From CAIPSZ01 sp038065015 (GTDB lineage: Bacteria > Patescibacteriota > Patescibacteriia > PEXW01), in NCBI GenBank assembly GCA_038065015.1, contig JBBTRU010000007.1:1-64000 (forward strand): 64,000 nt of DNA. The letters run 5' to 3'. The notes under the pieces are model-generated. The model did no database searches. It was not told where the DNA came from and saw nothing but the letters and a program-made list of their open reading frames with translations. Made by a program: the position numbers and the translations under genes. This document shows, in pieces, positions 1 to 6,441 of the stretch; position 1 is the stretch's first letter, and every line of letters begins with the position of its first letter.

Positions 1-587
1 TTAGCGGGAAGATCGTTGAGCTCCACGGAGCGACGGTTATTAAGAATCACAAAGCCGTTGAGAAGAAGCTTGACCTCGTCGTCCGGAAAGACATGCACGT
101 GGTAATAGCCGGACCGAACGGCATTGGCAAGAGTACGTTGCTGGCAAAGCTGGCGACTGGTTCCACCAACCATGGGACTGTTGCACCCGAAGCAGTGGTT
201 GGCTATTACCAGCAGGACTTTGGCAATTTGGATAGCGAGCAGGTTGCATATGACGTCCTCAAGGATGCAATGTTCGAGCGTGATGAGCAAAAATTGCGTT
301 CGGCCGCCGCGGGTTTTCTCCTGGATGGGCACATTCTCTCGCGCCAGGTAAAAGCTTTGTCCGAAGGGCAAAAAGGCTTACTTTCATTTTGTCGATTGGT
401 CTTACTCAAACCCGGCCTACTCATTTTGGACGAGCCGACCAACCACATTAACTTTCGGCATTTACCAATCCTGGCACAAGCTTTGGACGAGTATCAAGGG
501 GCAATGATTATGGTTTCCCACATTCCAGAATTCGTTGCACAAATCCGCGTGGACACGACCATAGATTTGGGTACACTGAAGGGATGA
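1..587 (+). CDS. ABC-F family ATPase, C-terminal part (5' end outside the window)
   Basis: The reading frame is open to the left edge, so only the second ATP-binding half is present. Visible motifs are Walker A GPNGIGKST, the ABC signature LSEGQK, Walker B LLILDEPTNH and the H-loop SH. There are no membrane segments. The DEPTNH sequence and lack of a transporter domain are typical of ABC-F proteins, which bind the ribosomal E site and act in translation rescue or antibiotic protection; the exact subfamily cannot be told. The end overlaps the next gene by an ATGA, so the two are co-transcribed. An internal ATG at 93 is not the real start, because conserved ABC sequence continues upstream of it. 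Confidence 0.85.
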   Translation, partial: SGKIVELHGATVIKNHKAVEKKLDLVVRKDMHVVIAGPNGIGKSTLLAKLATGSTNHGTVAPEAVVGYYQQDFGNLDSEQVAYDVLKDAMFERDEQKLRSAAAGFLLDGHILSRQVKALSEGQKGLLSFCRLVLLKPGLLILDEPTNHINFRHLPILAQALDEYQGAMIMVSHIPEFVAQIRVDTTIDLGTLKG

Positions 588-1822
588 AACCTGGCTATGA
601 CGTGATTGTGGTGGGCGGGGGCGCGGCGGGCATGATGGCCGCGGGCCGGGCAGCCGAGCGGGGCAAGCGCGTCCTATTACTCGAAAAGAATGTCCGCCTG
701 GGTCAGAAACTTTCCATAACCGGCGGCGGGCGGTGCAACATTACGAATGCGGAAGAAAACCCGCGGTTGTTTTTGGCACACTATGGCAAGGCCGAGAAAT
801 TTTTGTATTCGGCTTTTACTCAGTTTGGAGTGTTGCAGACGCTAACGTTTTTCGCGAATCATAGTTTACCCATTGTGGTCCAAGCCGGGCAGCGAGCTTT
901 TCCGAAAACTGAAAAAGCCACTGATGTGGTAAAGGCTTTAGAAAAGTACTTACAAGAAGGTAAAGTTGAAGTACGAACCAAAACCAGTGCATCGAGTCTA
1001 CTTGGTAAAAGTGGCCGTGTTGAAGGTATCGTTGCCGGCAATCAAACGCTCACTGCAAAAAGCTATATTCTAGCCACGGGCGGCCAGTCCCACCCCGAAA
1101 CCGGATCCACCGGTGATGGTTTTAAGTGGCTCGCCAAACTCGATCACCAAGTCGTACCACCCACGCCGACGATTGTCCCGTTGGCCGTTGCCGATGCCTG
1201 GGTGCAAGCACTGGCAGGCGTCGCCTTGGACGATGTGAAAATTACGTTTTATGTGGATAGTAAGAAACAGCTGGCACTCAAAGGCCGGATACTCTGCACC
1301 CACTTTGGCCTATCTGGCCCGCTCATTTTGAACGCTGCCGGCAAGGTAGGGGATATGCTGCATGCCGGTACGGTGACCGCGGCTATAGATGCTTTTCCAA
1401 AAATGGACCTCGGCAGCTTAGATAAGTACATCACCAAGATTTTTGACGAGAACAAGAATAAGACGTTCAAAACTGTCTTTCGGTTTTTTGCGCCTACTGG
1501 CTCAGCAAGCGAACTACAAAAACTTTTGCCAAATACAATGGTAGACAAGAAAGTGCATAGTGTGTCTAAGGAAGAACGTAAAGTGTTGGTAAACTTGCTG
1601 AAAGCCTTACCAATAACCGTTACCGGCCTTATGGGCTATGAATGGGCCGTGGTGGCCGATGGCGGTTTGCCCATGACCGCTGTAGATGGGAAGACCATGC
1701 AATCTAGGCTGTACCCAAACCTTTTTGTCACAGGCGACTTGCTGGATATTCGCCGGCCATCTGGTGGCTATTCCTTACAGCTGTGCTGGACCACCGGGTA
1801 CGTGGCCGGGAGCCACGCTTAA
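584..1822 (+). CDS. NAD(P)/FAD-dependent oxidoreductase, HI0933/YhiN-like flavoprotein
   Basis: 412 aa, the usual length for this family. The N-terminus has the FAD-binding Rossmann motif GGGAAGMMAAG, followed by the family signature TGGGRCNITN near residue 47. An ATGGQSHPETGSTGDGF stretch near residue 163 and a C-terminal RRPSGGYSLQ stretch also fit the HI0933 fold. It is a predicted soluble flavoprotein; substrate and physiological role are unknown across the family. The start codon lies in an ATGA overlap with the ABC-F gene, so translation is probably coupled. The GreA-like gene follows after 3 bases. Confidence 0.88.
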   Translation: MKPGYDVIVVGGGAAGMMAAGRAAERGKRVLLLEKNVRLGQKLSITGGGRCNITNAEENPRLFLAHYGKAEKFLYSAFTQFGVLQTLTFFANHSLPIVVQAGQRAFPKTEKATDVVKALEKYLQEGKVEVRTKTSASSLLGKSGRVEGIVAGNQTLTAKSYILATGGQSHPETGSTGDGFKWLAKLDHQVVPPTPTIVPLAVADAWVQALAGVALDDVKITFYVDSKKQLALKGRILCTHFGLSGPLILNAAGKVGDMLHAGTVTAAIDAFPKMDLGSLDKYITKIFDENKNKTFKTVFRFFAPTGSASELQKLLPNTMVDKKVHSVSKEERKVLVNLLKALPITVTGLMGYEWAVVADGGLPMTAVDGKTMQSRLYPNLFVTGDLLDIRRPSGGYSLQLCWTTGYVAGSHA

Positions 1823-1825
1823 CAT

Positions 1826-2320
1826 ATGCGCATCCCCACCCGAAAACCCGGCAAGTACACCGACCAAACCCGCGACCCGCACATGACACAGGCCAAATTT
1901 GACGAGCTCAAAAGTCAATTAGCGCGCATGTTAAAAGCTCGCCCGGCCCAGACTGCAGAAGTGAAGCACTTGGCCGAAATGGGTGATTTCTCCGAAAATG
2001 CGGCCTACCAAATTGCCAAAGGCCGTTTGCGCGGGCTAAACCAACGCATCATGGAAATTGAAGATCATTTGAAGTACGCAAAAATTATCACTCCAGAAAA
2101 AAGCAGTACTGTGCAGCTCGGTAGTACGGTAACCATTGAACAGGCTGGGAAACAGCAAACCTTTACTATCCTTGGGCCGACCGAAACCAATCCGGCCAAG
2201 GGGATTATTTCCCACAAGTCGCCCATGGGCGCAGCGTTGATGGGGAAGCGGGTAGGGGACGTGTTGCGACTTACTCTCGGAGCGACGGAAAAAACGATCC
2301 GGATTCTTTCGGTGGACTGA
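1826..2320 (+). CDS. GreA/GreB-family transcript cleavage factor (first of two in the window)
   Basis: 164 aa. An N-terminal coiled-coil hairpin carries GDFSENAAYQ, the acidic tip that enters the RNA polymerase secondary channel, followed by a C-terminal FKBP-like domain (residues about 90-164, with KGIISHKSPMGAALMGKRVGD). It should reactivate backtracked RNA polymerase by stimulating RNA cleavage. I chose the start at 1826, 3 bases after the preceding stop; the basic extension MRIPTRKPGKYT precedes the alternative ATG at 1883. A second, more canonical GreA is at 25798, so this copy may be a specialised GreB-like paralogue. Confidence 0.85.
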   Translation: MRIPTRKPGKYTDQTRDPHMTQAKFDELKSQLARMLKARPAQTAEVKHLAEMGDFSENAAYQIAKGRLRGLNQRIMEIEDHLKYAKIITPEKSSTVQLGSTVTIEQAGKQQTFTILGPTETNPAKGIISHKSPMGAALMGKRVGDVLRLTLGATEKTIRILSVD

Positions 2321-2327
2321 TATCTGG

Positions 2328-2333
2328 TATACT
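2328..2333 (+). promoter_or_regulatory. Extended -10 box (TGG-TATACT), leaderless start for the DUF1801 gene
   Basis: TATACT preceded by TGG ends exactly 6 bases before the ATG at 2340, so transcription should begin at or next to the start codon. No good -35 box is visible, as is common for extended -10 promoters. The spacing is the same as at several other unit heads in this window. Confidence 0.6.
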
Positions 2334-2339
2334 CAACCT

Positions 2340-2702
2340 ATGAAAAAAATACGTAGCGTAAGCGAGTACATTGCTACCGCCCCAAAACCGTCGCAGCCGA
2401 TACTCAAGCAATTACGGAAGATTATCAAGGTAGCAGCACCCAAAGCTGAAGAGCGTATTAGCTACCTTATGCCCTACTACAGCTATCACGGACGGCTCAT
2501 CTACTTCGCCGGGTATGCCAAGTACGTCGGCGTTTATCTCATGGATGCCTCTCGCAAAGCACTGCCCAAGCAATTGCAGGCTTTTCGCACTTCCAAGAGC
2601 ACTTTACGTTTTCCGGTGGAGCGAAAGTTGCCAAGTGCTCTGCTCCGACGTTTGATAGCTATTCAAGCGCACGCTAACCAAGGGAGAGCTAAAACACTAT
2701 GA
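2340..2702 (+). CDS. DUF1801-domain protein (YdhG-like)
   Basis: 120 aa soluble protein. The opening SVSEYIATAPKPSQPILKQL and the following PKAEERISYLMPYYSYHGRLIYF match the DUF1801 fold, related to frataxin-like YdhG proteins sometimes called iron chaperones. The biochemical role is not established. It has its own extended -10 box 6 bases upstream. The stop overlaps a short reading frame beginning at 2699. Confidence 0.75.
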   Translation: MKKIRSVSEYIATAPKPSQPILKQLRKIIKVAAPKAEERISYLMPYYSYHGRLIYFAGYAKYVGVYLMDASRKALPKQLQAFRTSKSTLRFPVERKLPSALLRRLIAIQAHANQGRAKTL

Positions 2703-2758
2703 AAAAAATTCTCACTTACGCATGTTTCAGTGCATTCTTATTAAATGAATATTTCTAA
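2699..2758 (+). pseudogene. Truncated 19-codon reading frame, possible remnant of a disrupted exported-protein gene
   Basis: An ATG overlaps the stop of the DUF1801 gene (ATGA), as in this genome's operons. It encodes a signal-peptide-like start (MKKILTYACFSAFLL) and then stops exactly where base composition turns strongly AT-rich. I read it as the 5' stub of a gene whose remainder was replaced when the AT-rich segment entered. It could also be a random short frame. Confidence 0.35.
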
Positions 2759-2774
2759 ATTTCAATAATATCAA

Positions 2775-3773
2775 ATGACTGAACTTATAAAAAAGGGTTC
2801 TAGCATACGAAAACTTTTGTACATTGGCATAAGTACCCTTGTTACTTTTGGAATCTTACTTTTTGCAAGTAATAATATCTCTATTGAACGAACTAAAATT
2901 ATTCATTGGGTTTTTGATAGTTGCTTACGAAAAACAGGTGCTGAGGTATTGTCTGGAGAGTACGTTTTTGTCCCTAATACTAGTGACACAAATACTTTTG
3001 CTTACTGGGATTTGAGTATAAATGCCGAATCGGCAACGTATGAGGAAATGATGCAATTCTCAATTTTTATGACTCAGCCCAGAGAAAAAAGTTATGTATA
3101 TACGAATGCTTTAGAGATTACTTTCAGTACACCATTCTATGTATATAATCCGACAACGCCTCTCATTGATTACTTCAATGGACTCAAGATCGACACAACC
3201 CTTGGTAATGTTTCAAATATACGTATAGTAAAGAGTGAAAGCGCCAATTTCCGTGATAGCAACGGTTGCGCTCTTGATAAATATTACCTTCAATACGATA
3301 TAAATTTACCAGATGTGAACCTTACTAATCAATCGGTAGAAGTCGGTATAAAATTTTCATTAGGGGATAAGAAGTATGACCGAAAATACACAGTTAATAA
3401 TGTAGTATGGACAGATACTGAATTAGTAGGGATAACAAAAGAAAGATACTTACATCCGAGTGAAGCTGATTGGAATATTGTATATAAAGTACCTGAGGGG
3501 CAAGATATAAAATACCGTGTCACTTTAAAAACTCCAATGGGCCTGCCTCTCAGAAATCAGAAGTTAGGGCTTGCTAATCCAAAGTTGCATCCATTTAATT
3601 CTAGGCAGTATGTGAAGAACTTTACACAAAAGACCCAATTTGTTGAGGTATCTCCTGGTGTGTATGAGAGTACTGTACAAGTTGAAGGTGTCGGCACATT
3701 TGCAATTAGTCCTTCAATTTCTGACCAAATGCCTAACCCAGGTTACTCACTAATTTTTGTTGAAGTACACTAG
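2775..3773 (+). CDS. Hypothetical membrane-anchored protein in an AT-rich island
   Basis: 332 aa, not recognised. Residues about 13-31 form one hydrophobic segment (LLYIGISTLVTFGILLFAS) after a lysine- and arginine-containing N-terminus; the rest is hydrophilic, rich in Thr, Asn and Tyr, and probably lies outside the cell. The coding sequence is clearly AT-richer than its neighbours, with many TAT, AAT and ATA codons, suggesting recent transfer. No Shine-Dalgarno site precedes the ATG; an AT-rich -10-like TAATAT lies 3 bases before it. Length and codon bias support a real gene, but no function can be given. Confidence 0.65.
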   Translation: MTELIKKGSSIRKLLYIGISTLVTFGILLFASNNISIERTKIIHWVFDSCLRKTGAEVLSGEYVFVPNTSDTNTFAYWDLSINAESATYEEMMQFSIFMTQPREKSYVYTNALEITFSTPFYVYNPTTPLIDYFNGLKIDTTLGNVSNIRIVKSESANFRDSNGCALDKYYLQYDINLPDVNLTNQSVEVGIKFSLGDKKYDRKYTVNNVVWTDTELVGITKERYLHPSEADWNIVYKVPEGQDIKYRVTLKTPMGLPLRNQKLGLANPKLHPFNSRQYVKNFTQKTQFVEVSPGVYESTVQVEGVGTFAISPSISDQMPNPGYSLIFVEVH

Positions 3774-3825
3774 ATACATAATGGTATGTGAGCGAGAAGA
3801 GAAATCTACTAAAACACATCTACCA

Positions 3826-4065
3826 ATGTATTACCTGTACATTCTCAAATGTAATGATAAAACGCTCTACACCGGAATTACTGTAGATATAGTGCGCCGA
3901 TTAAAAGAGCATAATACGTCAAAGTTCGGCGCAAAGTACACCCGGTCGCGGCGATCGGTGAAGTTGGTGTACGTGAAGAAGTTTCGCAGCCGTTCGTCGG
4001 CCAGCAAAGCCGAGGCGCGTATAAAGAAGCTTTCCCGACAAGAGAAATTACAGCTCATACGTTGA
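3826..4065 (+). CDS. GIY-YIG domain endonuclease-like protein (URI type)
   Basis: 79 aa, the size of a stand-alone GIY-YIG module. The two defining strands are visible as YYLYILKC and LYTGIT, followed by VRRLKEHN and a basic C-terminus. Such proteins resemble UvrC N-terminal nuclease domains and are annotated as putative nucleases; a repair role is inferred, not shown. I chose the ATG at 3826 because the family starts at this point. An in-frame ATG at 3781 would add 15 unconserved residues. GC content returns to the window norm inside this gene. Confidence 0.75.
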   Translation: MYYLYILKCNDKTLYTGITVDIVRRLKEHNTSKFGAKYTRSRRSVKLVYVKKFRSRSSASKAEARIKKLSRQEKLQLIR

Positions 4066-4088
4066 GGGGTACAGTTTGACCAACAACA

Positions 4089-4118
4089 TTTGACTTACCG
4101 TATAGCTATGCTACGGTA
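4089..4118 (+). promoter_or_regulatory. Promoter (TTGACT-N17-TACGGT, extended -10) overlapped by a perfect inverted repeat
   Basis: The -35 TTGACT is at 4089-4094 and the -10 TACGGT at 4112-4117, preceded by TGC (extended -10). A perfect 7-base inverted repeat, TACCGTA at 4096-4102 and TACGGTA at 4112-4118, covers the spacer and the -10 box, which is where a repressor operator would sit. The leader to the next start is about 38 bases and contains AGGAGG. Confidence 0.6.
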
Positions 4119-4161
4119 GCAAGCTGTTTGTACTTTTAAAACCTAGCAAAAGGAGGACGAT

Positions 4162-4530
4162 GTGAAGAAATTCCTGTACGTGCAAGGTGGGTTTACCATC
4201 TTTACATTAGGCTTGTACTTTGTGCTCTTGGGTCTTACCAGCAAGCCATTTTTTTCGGCAATTGTGCCGTTTTGGATTCTCGTATTCATTTTCGGCAGCG
4301 ATCTTGGCGTTATATTCTTCATTGCTGGCGTGGTGGGGCTGGCGGTGACGCAGCTCGTGAGTGAAACCATAGGACTTTTCTGTGCCCTGGCGGTTTTTAC
4401 CACGATCGTATCGTTCATTTTTGGGCATATGGAGGGTAGACCCTCACCCGTGTGGCTAGCCTTTGCCCTTGCAGCGGTGCAGTGTGCGTTACTCTTGTGC
4501 GTGCTCTTCTGGTCTATTCCAGCAAACTAA
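4162..4530 (+). CDS. Small polytopic membrane protein, unknown function
   Basis: 122 aa with about four hydrophobic segments (residues roughly 7-28, 30-52, 62-85, 95-118) and short loops; little remains outside the membrane. The GTG start at 4162 follows a strong AGGAGG (4151-4156) at 5-base spacing; the overlapping ATG at 4160 is followed at once by a stop, so GTG is the only workable start. It is a single-gene unit with its own promoter and a good terminator. No family recognised. Confidence 0.7.
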   Translation: MKKFLYVQGGFTIFTLGLYFVLLGLTSKPFFSAIVPFWILVFIFGSDLGVIFFIAGVVGLAVTQLVSETIGLFCALAVFTTIVSFIFGHMEGRPSPVWLAFALAAVQCALLLCVLFWSIPAN

Positions 4531-4560
4531 GCTGTCTCAATATCGGGACAGCTTTTCTTT
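4529..4560 (+). terminator. Rho-independent terminator of the 4162 gene
   Basis: AAGCTGTC pairs with GACAGCTT across a 10-base loop, followed by a T-rich tail (TTTCTTT). It begins at the stop codon of the membrane-protein gene. Confidence 0.8.
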
Positions 4561-4561
4561 A

Positions 4562-4600
4562 TGGAAAAAGAAACCCTCCGAGCATTATAGCGCGAAGGGT
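4562..4600 (-). terminator. Rho-independent terminator of the 4608-4943 gene
   Basis: Read on the minus strand, ACCCTTCG pairs with CGGAGGGT (one G-U pair) over a 12-base loop and is followed by TTCTTTTT. It lies just downstream of the minus-strand gene, back to back with the plus-strand terminator. Confidence 0.75.
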
Positions 4601-4607
4601 GTTGGGC

Positions 4608-4943
4608 CTACCTAAGAAAGAGCATAGGCACGCTGGTTATTGCGCCAACGACTGCACCGGGTATAGCAATGAGGAGCACGGTGCGCATGTACTCACGGAA
4701 TGAATGTGACCGCCAGCTAGCTATGGCCAGCATGAACGCGAGTACAGCAGTGCCGACCATACCAGCCTGGTTGGCGAGCGAGAGCATCATGCCGAACATT
4801 GATGCGGCCACGCCCGCAAGCCAGAGAAAAAAGCCTGTTTCCTGGGTGCAGTGCGTTGTGTAGTACCGGTTATACTCGAGTATCCAGGCAATGATGAAGA
4901 CTGCCAGCCAGCAGACGATTGCGCCTATAATTTGCGCTTCCAT
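4608..4943 (-). CDS. Small polytopic membrane protein, unknown function
   Basis: 111 aa with about four hydrophobic segments: residues about 4-22, 35-55, 58-75 and 88-110. The start at 4943 is fixed by an AGGAGG 6 bases upstream; the frame continues further upstream, but without a ribosome site and without hydrophobic sequence. It forms a single-gene unit with its own promoter and terminator. It resembles the convergent 122 aa membrane protein in size only; no family recognised. Confidence 0.7.
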   Translation of the reverse strand: MEAQIIGAIVCWLAVFIIAWILEYNRYYTTHCTQETGFFLWLAGVAASMFGMMLSLANQAGMVGTAVLAFMLAIASWRSHSFREYMRTVLLIAIPGAVVGAITSVPMLFLR

Positions 4944-4974
4944 TGGTAACCTCCTGTTGGTGTTCTTTGCCTGG

Positions 4975-5003
4975 AGCCTATGCCTGGTTGGTGAAGCAGT
5001 CAA
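4975..5003 (-). promoter_or_regulatory. Promoter of the 4608-4943 membrane protein gene
   Basis: On the minus strand TTGACT (4998-5003) and TAGGCT (4975-4980) are separated by 17 bases. A leader of about 30 bases carrying AGGAGG follows. Confidence 0.55.
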
Positions 5004-5019
5004 GCCGTAAGTGGTAGTG

Positions 5020-5025
5020 TATACT
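5020..5025 (+). promoter_or_regulatory. -10 box TATACT, leaderless start for the HAD hydrolase gene
   Basis: TATACT ends exactly 6 bases before the ATG at 5032. No -35 box is obvious. The spacing equals that at 2340, 26334, 37331, 39069 and others. Confidence 0.55.
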
Positions 5026-5031
5026 CTGGGC

Positions 5032-5712
5032 ATGAAAAGAGTTGCCATATTCGACATCGACGGGACAATTTTTCGGTCCAGCATGATCATTGAGGTGACC
5101 AATGCCCTTATTGCTGAAGGGATTTTTCCAGCCAGGGCGCGGCGGGTATACCAGCGAAGTTTTGAGAATTGGCTTAACCGGAAGGCTGGCTACGACAAAT
5201 ACATCGGAGATGTTGTAAAAGTGTTTGACACGCACATCAAAGGCGTACAACGCTCGGTTTTCTTGCGCGTGGTGCGAAAAGTACTCGGCTACCAGCAGCA
5301 GCGGGTGTACCGCTACACGCGGGATATGGTGCGCCAGCTACGGAAGAAAGGTTACTTTCTCCTGGCCATTTCCCATGCCCCGGCCTACTTGGTGGTGGAG
5401 TTCACCAAGCACTGGGGGTTTGATAAAGTCTACGGACGGTTATTCGAAGTCCAGCGCGGAAAGTTTACCGGGAAGATTTTGTACCGAGAACTTATTGATG
5501 ACAAGGCAAAAATCTTGAAGCTCGCGGTGGCAAAGAAAAAACTCTCGCTCAAAGGTTCCATTGGGCTTGGCGATTCGGAAGGGGACATACCTATGCTTAA
5601 GCTGGTCGAGCGGTCAATTTGCTTTAACCCGAACAGTATTCTGTACCGGCATGCTAGGCGTGCGGGCTGGGAGATTGTTGTTGAACGGAAAGATGTCGTA
5701 TACAAGCTATGA
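5032..5712 (+). CDS. HAD-superfamily subclass IB hydrolase (SerB/CicA-like phosphatase)
   Basis: 226 aa. Motif I is DIDGT near residue 10, with the two aspartates that form the phospho-aspartate; motif II is the serine of AISHAP; the lysine of DDKAK near residue 155 fits motif III; motif IV is GDSEGDIPML near residue 180. The helical cap between motifs I and II (residues about 20-90) marks subclass IB, which includes phosphoserine phosphatases and CicA-like enzymes. The substrate is unknown. The start is set by the -10 box 6 bases upstream. Ends in an ATGA overlap with the DUF1905 gene. Confidence 0.85.
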   Translation: MKRVAIFDIDGTIFRSSMIIEVTNALIAEGIFPARARRVYQRSFENWLNRKAGYDKYIGDVVKVFDTHIKGVQRSVFLRVVRKVLGYQQQRVYRYTRDMVRQLRKKGYFLLAISHAPAYLVVEFTKHWGFDKVYGRLFEVQRGKFTGKILYRELIDDKAKILKLAVAKKKLSLKGSIGLGDSEGDIPMLKLVERSICFNPNSILYRHARRAGWEIVVERKDVVYKL

Positions 5713-6008
5713 AGCACGTTTTTGTTTTTCAGGATCAACTGCATCGATACCCTGGTGGGGGTGGGTTTTACTACTTGACGGTTGGTAGACGCATTGCTCA
5801 GAAACTCCGCGAATTATACCGACCGAACCACGGGGGTTGGGCATCGTTACGCGTTGAAGTCCGGGTGGGGAAAACTACCTGGCGTACATCCATTTTTTGG
5901 AATAAGGAAGTTTCGTACTGGTTGTTTATTAACGCGACAGTACGGAAAGCCGAAAAAATAACCCTAAATAAAAAGATTCGCGCGCACGTGCGGTTACTCA
6001 ACGTGTAG
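5709..6008 (+). CDS. DUF1905-like protein
   Basis: 99 aa. The pattern FVFQDQLHRYPGGGGFYYL, then GWASLRVEVRVGKTTWRTSIFW and a C-terminal VRKAEKITLNKKIRAHVRL, matches the small beta-barrel DUF1905. Proteins of this domain have no firm biochemical role. It is translationally coupled to the HAD gene by a 4-base overlap and followed after 1 base by the zincin gene, so the three form one operon. Confidence 0.65.
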   Translation: MKHVFVFQDQLHRYPGGGGFYYLTVGRRIAQKLRELYRPNHGGWASLRVEVRVGKTTWRTSIFWNKEVSYWLFINATVRKAEKITLNKKIRAHVRLLNV

Positions 6009-6009
6009 T

Positions 6010-6402
6010 ATGGAACGAGAACAGTTTGTTCAACTCGTAACCGAAGCAGTACAGGCCGTGCCCGAACCATTGCGCGAGAAAATTGAAAATGTGGTTTTTG
6101 TGGTGGAAGAAGATTCCCGACCACCGAAATTTCGAGAGCGCGGGATTGTCATTCGTAGTTTCCTCCTGGGGTTGTACCAGGGAGTGCCGCTCACCAAACG
6201 CGGCATCAACTACAGCCTGGTCCCACCAGACAAAATTACTATTTTTCACAAGCCTATCGAAGAACTGGGCGGGCCTACGGACGCAGGCATTCGAGCGCTG
6301 GTGCACGATGTCGTCCATCACGAACTGGCACACTACTTTGGTTTTGACGAGCCGGCCGTGCGAAAGATGGAACAATCGAGAAAACGTAAGAAAAGTACGT
6401 AA
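6010..6402 (+). CDS. Zincin-like metallopeptidase family protein
   Basis: 130 aa. The C-terminal part carries HHELAHYFGFDE near residue 103, a complete HExxHxxGxxD/E zinc-binding motif, after a typical VPLTKRGINYSLVPPDKITIF strand region. The size and motif position match the minigluzincin-like metallopeptidases found next to many bacterial housekeeping genes; substrates are unknown. No signal peptide, so cytosolic. Last gene of the HAD operon; a new promoter follows immediately. Confidence 0.8.
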   Translation: MEREQFVQLVTEAVQAVPEPLREKIENVVFVVEEDSRPPKFRERGIVIRSFLLGLYQGVPLTKRGINYSLVPPDKITIFHKPIEELGGPTDAGIRALVHDVVHHELAHYFGFDEPAVRKMEQSRKRKKST

Positions 6403-6406
6403 AGTA

Positions 6407-6435
6407 TTGACAAAAACGGCGTTTTCCAGCACAGT
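6407..6435 (+). promoter_or_regulatory. Promoter of the glycosyltransferase cluster (TTGACA-N17-CACAGT)
   Basis: A perfect TTGACA (6407-6412) lies 17 bases before CACAGT (6430-6435). Measured to the second ATG, at 6442, the -10 box ends 6 bases upstream, as at other unit heads here. The -10 is weak (3 of 6). Confidence 0.45.
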
Positions 6436-6441
6436 ATGGCT

